The position numbers and the translations under genes were made by a program. A stretch of DNA of 5,003 bases from CALMEC01 sp031376485. GTDB lineage: Bacteria; Actinomycetota; Thermoleophilia; Miltoncostaeales; Miltoncostaeaceae. The notes beneath the pieces are model-generated. The model was not told where the DNA came from. It saw nothing but the letters and a program-made list of their open reading frames with translations, and made no database searches. Position 1 is the stretch's first letter; every line of letters begins with the position of its first letter. Shown in pieces: positions 1-5,003 of this stretch. Where the stretch lies: assembly GCA_031376485.1 (NCBI GenBank), contig JANMDV010000094.1, forward strand, positions 1 through 5,003, given 5' to 3'.

Positions 1-335
1 GTCCCGACCCGGTACATCGGATGAAGCGACGTCATCGGATCCTGGAACACCATGCCGATGCCGTCGCCGCGCAACTCGCGGAGTTCGCGTTCGCTCAGGC
101 TCAGGAGGTCCTGGCCGTTGAATCGCGCCTCCCCCTCAACGTCGGTATAGGAGCGGTTGAGCAGGCCCATGATCGCCATGAACGTGACGCTTTTGCCGGA
201 TCCGGATTCGCCAACCACACCGAGCGATTCGCCACGTTCGACGGTGAACGACAACCCGTCGACCGCCCGGACGATTCCGTCCGCCGTCGTGAAGCGCACG
301 GAGAGGTCCCGCACCTCGAGGAGTGGCTCGCTCAC
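1..335 (-). CDS. ABC transporter ATP-binding protein, DppD/OppD type, 3'-truncated by window edge
   Basis: ATPase subunit that powers the importer; only the first 111 residues are in the window. The GTG start (335-333) overlaps the TGA stop of the DppB-like permease gene as GTGA (4 nt). The protein begins with the standard DppD opening VSEPLLEVRDLSVRF. Seen in order: a conserved aromatic/beta region ADGIVRAVDGLSFTVERGES (18-37), Walker A GESGSGKS (42-49, bases 189-212), and the Q-loop MVFQDPMTSLHP (95-106, Gln98). His105 is found where Asn is most common (SLNP). The ABC signature, Walker B and the C-terminal oligopeptide-type extension would lie beyond base 1, so the DppD rather than DppF assignment rests on the N-terminal sequence and gene position. 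Shine-Dalgarno support for the GTG is poor, so coupling to the upstream gene probably drives initiation. A DppF-type partner ATPase is expected further left but is not seen. Confidence 0.93.
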   Translation of the reverse strand, partial: MSEPLLEVRDLSVRFTTADGIVRAVDGLSFTVERGESLGVVGESGSGKSVTFMAIMGLLNRSYTDVEGEARFNGQDLLSLSERELRELRGDGIGMVFQDPMTSLHPMYRVG

Positions 336-1297
336 GTGTACCGCACCCGCGGGTCGAGGAACGCATAGACGATGTCGACCAAAAGTCCCATCAGGGTGAC
401 GAACACCGCGGTGATGACGGTGACCGCCATCGCGATCGGCAGGTCGTTCTGGAAGACCGCATCCAGCACGTACGCCCCGACGCCGGGGATGTTGAACACG
501 CTCTCGGTCACCACGGCGCTGCTGATCAGCACCGCGAAGTCGATACCGGCCAGCGTCACGACGGGCGCGATGCTGGAGCGCAGCATGTGGCGGGTCACCA
601 CCGCGCGCTCGGTCAAGCCCTTGGCCCGCGCCGTACGGACATAGTCTTCGCTCATCACCTCGAGCATGCTGCCCCGCACGATTCGCGCGTACACGGCGGC
701 AAACAGAAGCGCCAGCACGATCCACGGCATGATGAGCTTGCTGAACCACTCGCCCGGGTTCTCACGGAATCCGGTGTAGCCGGTACCGGACGTCAGCCCG
801 AGCTTAAACCAGAACACATAGAGGAACACGAGCCCCAAGAAGAACACGGGCGTCGAGATTCCGAGCAGCGCAAACCCCATTGCCGCCCGGTCGACCCAGG
901 TTCGTCGTTTGAGCGCCGACACGACGCCGATCGAGACGCCCATCACGAGCCACAGGATGAGCGCCCCGATCGCCAGTTGCAGGGTGACCACCATGCGGCT
1001 AAACAGCTCGTCGTGGATGCCGTCGCGCGTGTTGAACGACTTGCCGAACCCCGGCCATCCGTACTCATCGCCGAGGACCAGGTTCTTGACGAACGTGCCG
1101 TACTGCACCGGAAGCGAGGAGTCCAAGTTGAGGCTCTTCCTGACCTCTGCCTTGAGCTCCTCGGTCGGTTGCTTACCGGCGAACGCCGTCGTCGGATCGG
1201 TGGAGGGCAGGACGTAGAAGATCAAGAACGCGAACAGCGTCGTCAGGACGATGACGAACACCGACCACAACAGGCGACGTGCGATATAGCGACCCAT
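332..1297 (-). CDS. ABC transporter permease, DppB/OppB type
   Basis: Second membrane subunit of the importer. 321 aa, normal length. It begins MGRYIARRLLWSVFVIVLTT, the usual DppB start of a short basic end followed by TM1 (about 9-31). A long outer loop (32-100) follows, with PTEELKAEVRKSLNLD and PVQYGTFVKNLVLGD, the conserved region before TM2. Membrane segments lie near 103-128, 138-165, 187-207, 244-265 and 288-314. The cytoplasmic EAA loop is EDYVRTARAKGLTERAVVTR (218-237), with Gly227 in the conserved place, followed by HMLRSSIAPVVT; then FNIPGVGAYVLDAV (268-281), another strong family mark. The end is FLDPRVRYT. Compared with the usual GDLGxSF, the outer loop has a few extra residues (EYGWPGFGKSF, 78-88). 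Its TGA stop overlaps the GTG start of the ATPase gene, which suggests translational coupling. Confidence 0.95.
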   Translation of the reverse strand: MGRYIARRLLWSVFVIVLTTLFAFLIFYVLPSTDPTTAFAGKQPTEELKAEVRKSLNLDSSLPVQYGTFVKNLVLGDEYGWPGFGKSFNTRDGIHDELFSRMVVTLQLAIGALILWLVMGVSIGVVSALKRRTWVDRAAMGFALLGISTPVFFLGLVFLYVFWFKLGLTSGTGYTGFRENPGEWFSKLIMPWIVLALLFAAVYARIVRGSMLEVMSEDYVRTARAKGLTERAVVTRHMLRSSIAPVVTLAGIDFAVLISSAVVTESVFNIPGVGAYVLDAVFQNDLPIAMAVTVITAVFVTLMGLLVDIVYAFLDPRVRYT

Positions 1298-1305
1298 CTC
1301 CTACG

Positions 1306-1309
1306 TCCT
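1306..1309 (-). promoter_or_regulatory. Shine-Dalgarno AGGA of the DppB-like permease
   Basis: Upstream of the ATG at 1297 the minus strand reads GGTAGGACGTAGGAG-ATG. The first AGGA lies 8 nt before the start, a good spacing. The second (AGGAG) abuts the ATG and is too close to serve this start. The 39-nt gap holds nothing else that I can see: no terminator hairpin and no promoter-like pair. Confidence 0.6.
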
Positions 1310-1336
1310 ACCGTTTCTCCATTGCTCCGGTGCCGC

Positions 1337-3178
1337 CTACTTCTGCTTTGCGGGATCGACGGCCAGGTGCGCGAACGCCATCTCACTCGCGAATTGGTCG
1401 AACTCGTACTGGGTGACGGCCGGACCGATGACGTCGATGTTGTTGGCGAAGAGGTACGGCACCCACGGAACGACCTCCTCCATCAACTTCTTGTCGAAGG
1501 CGATCCAGCACTGCTGGCGCTCGTCACCCGAGAACGGCTCGCACTTCTTGATGTCCGCGTCCACGCTCGGCACGACGCCGTCGGCAACCGGGACCTTGAG
1601 GTCCTTCGCCTGCGCGGCGGTCAGGCCGATCAGGCTGTAGTTGCTGTTGCCCGTGGGGATGATCGTCGCGCTCTGGAAGAGCACCGCGAACGTCCCGACG
1701 TCGGCGTAGTCCTTGGTCCATCCGGCGTTGGAAGCAACCGGCACGTTACGTGCGACGGTCTGGATCGTTGTGTACGCATTGCCGGTTGGCAGCTCGCGGG
1801 TGTTGAGCTCGATGCCGATCTTCTTGAACGACTCGGCGATGACCGGGTTGTACTTGCTCCACGGCTCGCTGTTTCGCGAAACATGGAAGACGTTCTTGCA
1901 CGCCGGCGCGTCGCACAGACCGTCCTTGTCGGTGTCGTACTTGGACGCCTTCATGGCCTCCTTGGCCTTGGCCTCGTCCAGCGGGTACGGCTCATAATCG
2001 GCCGGGAACGCGTCCCCGTACATGGCGTCGGGCACGATGTGCTTGGCGATCGAGCCCGCTGCCGTGCCACCCCACGCCTGCTGGATGGCGGCCTTGTCGA
2101 TGATGAAGTTGGCCGCCTTGCGGACGTTGACGTCGTCGAACGGCGCGCGCGCGGTGTTCATCGTGATGAACCACGTGCGGTCACCGGAGTTGATCTTGAG
2201 CAGGTCCTTGAGGGCGGCGTCTTGGGCGTACTCGGCCACGACCGTGTTGGGCGGCGTGTCGGGTGAGCCGTCGAGCTGACCTTGCTTGATCTTGTCGAAG
2301 ATGTCCTGCGAGTTCGTGTTGATGTCGACCGTGACACTGTCGACGTTGGCCGAGCGGTACTCGGCGTCGTCGGTCGCCGGGTCGTAGTTGGGGTTGCGGA
2401 CGAACGTCAGGTTCTTTGACGGGTCCCAGCCGCTGAGCGGCTTGAGCGTCTTGCAGCTGGTCGCGTCCTGGGCGGCGCTGCCGTCGATCATGTACGGGCC
2501 CGATGCCACGACGTAGCGGCCGTAGTCGCCCGCGTTCTTGAAGCACCCCGCCACCTCGCGCGGCATCGGCTGCGTCGCCGGCATCGCCAGGCGGTACAGG
2601 AATTCACCGCTCGGGGCGGTCAGCTTGAACGAGATCGTCTTGTCGTCCGGCGTCTGGATGCCCGTGATCGTCTTGGCGGAGCCGTCCTTGAACGCCGCCA
2701 TGCCCTCGATGACGTCGTAGTAAAAACCGTACTGCGCTGCGAGGGACTTGGTCCCGATGCGCTCGAACGCGAAGGCGATGTCCTTGGACGTGATCTCGCG
2801 GTCGAGCGGAGGGCCGAACTTGATGCCTTGCTTCAGCTTGAACGTGTACGTCAGACCGTCGGATGAGGGCTCCGGAACGGAATCGGCGAGGTCGGGCACG
2901 AGCTCGTTGCCCGGTCCGCCCGGCCGGTGTCGATACCCGACGAGGGTACGGCTCAGCAGGTTCGAGTAGTACCCCCATGCGAGGCCGAGGTACTCGCCGG
3001 TCGGGTCGAACGCGTTGGTGAACCCGAAGTCCACCGTTGCGATGCGGTAGGTCCCGCCCTTCTTGACGTCGGCCGACGGCCCGCCACTGCCACCGTCGTC
3101 GCCACCACACCCCGCGGCGATGAGCGCCACGGACGCGACGAGCGCCGACCCAATGATCCAGCGTTTGCTTGATTTCAA
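1337..3178 (-). CDS. ABC transporter solute-binding lipoprotein, family 5 (SBP_bac_5)
   Basis: Extracytoplasmic receptor of the importer; captures the ligand and delivers it to the two permeases. 613 aa from the TTG start chosen here (read as Met), GGAGG 5 nt upstream. Leader KSSKRWIIGSALVASVALI runs into the lipobox AAGC; Cys24 would be lipidated, followed by a flexible GGDDGGSGG linker. Family-5 marks: the VPDLADSVPEPSSDGLTYTF block (94-113), KLKQGIKFG (114-122), EITSKDIAFAFERI (128-141), VRNPNYDP (260-267), and GWTKDYADVGTFAVLF (486-501) in the ligand region. Residues 415-423 (DTDKDGLCD) resemble a calcium-type DxDxDG loop. Six further cysteines (212, 242, 422, 427, 546, 557) fall in near pairs that could form disulfides. 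Family members bind peptides, nickel, opines, glutathione or sugars; a peptide-like ligand is inferred from the peptidase upstream. The gene sits 19 nt after the DppC-like gene and 39 nt before the DppB-like gene, an unusual position between the two permeases. Confidence 0.95.
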   Translation of the reverse strand: MKSSKRWIIGSALVASVALIAAGCGGDDGGSGGPSADVKKGGTYRIATVDFGFTNAFDPTGEYLGLAWGYYSNLLSRTLVGYRHRPGGPGNELVPDLADSVPEPSSDGLTYTFKLKQGIKFGPPLDREITSKDIAFAFERIGTKSLAAQYGFYYDVIEGMAAFKDGSAKTITGIQTPDDKTISFKLTAPSGEFLYRLAMPATQPMPREVAGCFKNAGDYGRYVVASGPYMIDGSAAQDATSCKTLKPLSGWDPSKNLTFVRNPNYDPATDDAEYRSANVDSVTVDINTNSQDIFDKIKQGQLDGSPDTPPNTVVAEYAQDAALKDLLKINSGDRTWFITMNTARAPFDDVNVRKAANFIIDKAAIQQAWGGTAAGSIAKHIVPDAMYGDAFPADYEPYPLDEAKAKEAMKASKYDTDKDGLCDAPACKNVFHVSRNSEPWSKYNPVIAESFKKIGIELNTRELPTGNAYTTIQTVARNVPVASNAGWTKDYADVGTFAVLFQSATIIPTGNSNYSLIGLTAAQAKDLKVPVADGVVPSVDADIKKCEPFSGDERQQCWIAFDKKLMEEVVPWVPYLFANNIDVIGPAVTQYEFDQFASEMAFAHLAVDPAKQK

Positions 3179-3183
3179 GTGAT

Positions 3184-3188
3184 CCTCC
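3184..3188 (-). promoter_or_regulatory. Shine-Dalgarno GGAGG that sets the TTG start of the binding protein
   Basis: The minus strand reads ACGGAGG-ATCAC-TTG-AAA-TCA-AGC, so a full GGAGG sits 5 nt ahead of a TTG codon at 3178-3176. This TTG is followed at once by a charged, then hydrophobic lipoprotein leader. The alternative ATG at 3259 would overlap the upstream permease by 62 nt and put 27 non-signal residues ahead of the leader. Confidence 0.85.
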
Positions 3189-3197
3189 GTTGAATTG

Positions 3198-4160
3198 TCA
3201 GCGTCCGGTCCTCGGGTCGAGCGCGTCGCGCAGACCGTCGCCCAGCAGGTTGAAGGCAAGAACCGTGAGCATCAGGAAAAGGCCAGGGAACAGCCAGAAC
3301 CACCACGCCACTCGGAAGATGCCGATCGACTCGGCCAGCATCTTGCCCCACGACGGCGTGTCGCCCGGGACGCCGAGACCCAGGAATGAAAGATACGACT
3401 CAAAGAGCACCGACGCCGGGATGAGCAGCGACCCGTAGACCACGATCGGCGCGATCAGATTCGGAAGGATCTCCCGGAACATGATCGTGCGCTCTTTCGC
3501 ACCGAGCGCGCGCGCCGCCTCGACGAACTCCTTCTCGCGAAGTGACAGGGTGGCACCCCGCACAAGACGCGCCGGTGACGGCCATGAGAAGAGCGCGAAG
3601 ATGATGATGACCAGCAGCAGGCCCGGTTTGAGCGTGCCGCCGAGACACCCTTCCTCGGACGTCGAGCACGCCGCCACGATGCCGAGCGCGAAAACCACGA
3701 GCGGCAGCGACAACACCACGTCGCCGGCGCGGGAAATGACCGTGTCGACCCAGCCGCCGATATAGCCGGCGACCAACCCCAGGGTTACGCCGATGACAAG
3801 CGCGATCCCCGAGGCGATGATGCCGACGAGGAGCGAAACCCGGGCCCCATACGCCAACCGCACGAGGACGTCCCGACCGGCTGCGTCCGCTCCGAGGAGG
3901 AACTCCCCATTGGGGCCCTTCGGCAGTCCAAACGCGTCTTTGACGCTGGTGAACGTTTCGTTTGGTCCGTGTCCGGTGAGTGACGCGATCAGCGGAGCGA
4001 TCAGCGCCAGCACGACCATCATCCCGATGAGCGCGAGGCCGAAGAACGCCAGGCGGTCCTGTTTAAAACGCGCCCAAAACAGCTGCCACGGCGTGCGGCC
4101 TTGGACGGCGCCCTCGTCGATGGTCAATGCGGGTGGCCCTTCGACGCTGAGCGTGCTCAT
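3198..4160 (-). CDS. ABC transporter permease, DppC/OppC type
   Basis: Inner-membrane subunit of a peptide/nickel-type ABC importer; pairs with the DppB-like permease encoded at 332-1297. 320 aa, normal for the family. An N-terminal cytoplasmic stretch leads into TM1 (about 38-60). Then come the family motif GADAAGRDVLVRLAYGARVS (90-109), further membrane segments near 109-133, 140-164, 178-193, 235-258 and 286-308, and the cytoplasmic EAA loop EFVEAARALGAKERTIMFRE (211-230) that contacts the ATPase, followed by ILPN. The end LDPRTGR is typical of DppC proteins. The loop between TM3 and TM4, predicted extracellular, is longer than usual and carries Cys165 and Cys172. The ATG at 4160 is the only start codon in frame after the stop of the upstream peptidase gene (45 nt gap); it has only a weak GAG as a possible ribosome site. 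Substrate class cannot be told from the permease alone. Confidence 0.95.
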   Translation of the reverse strand: MSTLSVEGPPALTIDEGAVQGRTPWQLFWARFKQDRLAFFGLALIGMMVVLALIAPLIASLTGHGPNETFTSVKDAFGLPKGPNGEFLLGADAAGRDVLVRLAYGARVSLLVGIIASGIALVIGVTLGLVAGYIGGWVDTVISRAGDVVLSLPLVVFALGIVAACSTSEEGCLGGTLKPGLLLVIIIFALFSWPSPARLVRGATLSLREKEFVEAARALGAKERTIMFREILPNLIAPIVVYGSLLIPASVLFESYLSFLGLGVPGDTPSWGKMLAESIGIFRVAWWFWLFPGLFLMLTVLAFNLLGDGLRDALDPRTGR

Positions 4161-4161
4161 C

Positions 4162-4175
4162 CAGCGGACTCGCTG
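4162..4175 (-). other. small hairpin just before the DppC-like start codon
   Basis: In the 45-nt gap between peptidase and permease, the minus strand reads CAGCG-AGTC-CGCTG: a perfect 5-bp stem with a 4-nt loop ending one base before the ATG at 4160. The only purine-rich ribosome-site candidate (GAG, 8 nt upstream of the ATG) falls in this stem-loop. It lacks a T-run and so is not a terminator. A stem this short can occur by chance; a role in translation is speculative. Confidence 0.25.
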
Positions 4176-4205
4176 TGGCTGTGTGCATGTGTCATTTGTT
4201 GCACG

Positions 4206-5003
4206 TTATACCCCACGCGGATGTTGATTCCCAGGTTCTCTCCGAGATTGCCCTCGCTCGACACCCGTCGGAACACCTCGAACGGAAACCGCGTGACGAA
4301 CCCCATCGCGTACCGCGGCGCCAGCCAGTTCGGCGGCGACGACGCCGACAATGAACGCGCTTGACGATTGCGTCCCCGTGGCCAGGCAAAACGCGACGTC
4401 GCCGTCGAGGGGCGTGTGGACGGGGTTGATCGCACGGGCGATTCCGGTCTGGGCCATACGGGCGACCTGACCGGCTTCGATCTTCGTCAGAGCGGCGTCG
4501 GTGGCGACGCAGACGAGCGTCGTGTGCTCGCCGTCGCCGAGCCGTGGGTGTTCGGGTGGGGCTTCGAGAACGTAGCTCGGCGCGCGGACGAACCCCCGGC
4601 GGGCATCCCACGCGCCGGCGATCACCTCGCCGCCCACGACGCACACGCCACCGAAGGCGCCGACGACGACGAGCACCGCCACCGTCGCGCCGTCCAAGAG
4701 TCGTGCGCTTGCGGCCCCCAGGCCGCCCTTGCACCATCCACGCTGCCCCAGGATCTTGCCGACCGTCGCACCGGTGCCGGCGCCCACACTGCCCACGTCA
4801 TGCGGCGCCGCTGACGCGGCGAGACATGCCGCGTACCCCTCCTGCGGTCCGGGGCGCCGCGTATTGCCCGAGATGCCCAGGTCATAGATGACCGCGGCGG
4901 GGACCACGGGGACGCGCGCCGCACCGGTGTCGATGCCGAGCCCCTGCTCCTCGCACCAGCTCATGACCCCGTCTGCCGCGGCCAGACCGAATGCGGAGCC
5001 GCC
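4206..5003 (-). CDS. P1-family (S58, DmpA/NylC-like) peptidase, 5'-truncated by window edge
   Basis: Probable N-terminal-nucleophile hydrolase of the P1/S58 family (L-aminopeptidase D-esterase DmpA, beta-peptidyl aminopeptidases, NylC), which self-cleaves into two subunits. The frame stays open to the right edge and reads GGSAFGLAAADGVMSWCEEQ, a family hallmark, so the ATG at 4964 is internal and the true start lies outside. Numbering from that Met: VPAAVIYDLG (21-30), GSVGAGTGATVGK (58-70), GGLGAAS (80-86), the presumed self-cleavage site HTTLVCVATDA (147-157) with Thr148 as nucleophile, and PVHTPLDGDV (181-190). Spacings from Thr148 to Lys70, Tyr27, Asp187 and Asp189 match my recollection of NylC Thr267, Lys189, Tyr146, Asp306 and Asp308. 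Two oddities: Gly102 stands where the family normally has Asn (VVVGAFG against VVVNAxG), and His147 precedes the nucleophile where Asn is usual. About 26 polar, Arg-rich residues follow the last recognisable helix. Stop is TAA. Family assignment is firm; activity and substrate are unknown. Confidence 0.92.
   Translation of the reverse strand, partial: GGSAFGLAAADGVMSWCEEQGLGIDTGAARVPVVPAAVIYDLGISGNTRRPGPQEGYAACLAASAAPHDVGSVGAGTGATVGKILGQRGWCKGGLGAASARLLDGATVAVLVVVGAFGGVCVVGGEVIAGAWDARRGFVRAPSYVLEAPPEHPRLGDGEHTTLVCVATDAALTKIEAGQVARMAQTGIARAINPVHTPLDGDVAFCLATGTQSSSAFIVGVVAAELAGAAVRDGVRHAVSVRGVPTGVERGQSRREPGNQHPRGV

Noticed and set aside
1298..1336. Possible terminator or promoter in the gap between the binding protein and the DppB-like permease.
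   Set aside because: No inverted repeat with a T-run and no convincing -35/-10 pair; the gap is explained by a ribosome site alone.
323..2266. A 647-codon plus-strand open frame running antisense to the DppB-like permease and most of the binding protein.
   Set aside because: It is a shadow: composition is dominated by Arg, His, Asp, Glu and Gln, no family motif is visible, and it crosses two well-supported genes and the gap between them. Long antisense frames are expected in high-GC genes with rare TTA/CTA/TCA codons.
3179..3259. Start of the binding protein at the ATG at 3259 (640 aa form).
   Set aside because: It overlaps the DppC-like gene by 62 nt, has no leader-like sequence, and leaves the GGAGG plus TTG and the lipoprotein leader unexplained.
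4157..4435. A 92-codon minus-strand frame over the peptidase end, with a less arginine-rich tail than the other frames.
   Set aside because: It lies mostly inside the peptidase in another frame, shows no recognisable family sequence, and its only continuation is a stop overlapping the permease ATG.
4192..4964. Other long frames on both strands over the peptidase (for example 4368-4814 plus, 4192-4737 minus).
   Set aside because: Arg/Pro/Ala-rich shadows of a high-GC gene; the peptidase frame carries all the conserved motifs.
4965..5003. Taking the ATG at 4964 as the real peptidase start.
   Set aside because: The 13 codons upstream to the window edge read GGSAFGLAAADGV, a conserved P1-family motif, so the gene begins outside the window.
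1..5003. RNA genes, CRISPR repeats, insertion-sequence ends or long direct repeats.
   Set aside because: None seen by eye on either strand; nearly all bases are accounted for by the five genes.

Overview
The window is a compact, single-strand (minus) gene block from a high-GC bacterium. It holds most of an ABC importer of the peptide/nickel (Dpp/Opp) family plus the end of a P1-family (S58, DmpA/NylC-like) peptidase gene. High GC, GTG and TTG start codons and a lipoprotein leader running into a Gly/Asp-rich tail (AGCGGDDGGSGG) suggest an actinobacterium. The leader is reminiscent of Thermoleophilia/Solirubrobacterales, but that placement is an inference.

Layout in transcription order (right to left). 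(1) 5003-4206: P1-family peptidase, 5' end outside the window. (2) 4160-3198: DppC/OppC-type permease. (3) 3178-1337: extracytoplasmic solute-binding lipoprotein (SBP_bac_5), probably starting at a TTG behind a strong Shine-Dalgarno rather than at the further-upstream ATG at 3259. (4) 1297-332: DppB/OppB-type permease. (5) 335-1: DppD/OppD-type ATPase, start present, 3' end outside the window. Gaps are 45, 18-19 and 39 nt, and the last two genes overlap by 4 nt. I see no terminator or convincing promoter between any of them, so a single operon continuing past both edges is the simplest reading. No stretch over 300 bases lacks a gene.

How the genes would work together: the lipoprotein captures a ligand, probably a short peptide or peptide-like compound. 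The two permeases form the channel, and the ATPase (with a likely DppF-type partner beyond the left edge) drives import. The peptidase may process the imported compound in the cytoplasm. Its family includes L-aminopeptidase D-esterases, beta-peptidyl aminopeptidases and nylon-oligomer hydrolases, so the substrate could be non-standard peptides.

I found no clearly new biological system. The points most worth a second look are: two substitutions at normally conserved asparagine positions of the peptidase (oxyanion-type Asn to Gly, and the residue before the self-cleavage threonine to His); the peptidase-transporter linkage; the unusual gene order C-A-B-D; and cysteine pairs in the outward-facing parts of both the binding protein and the DppC-like permease.
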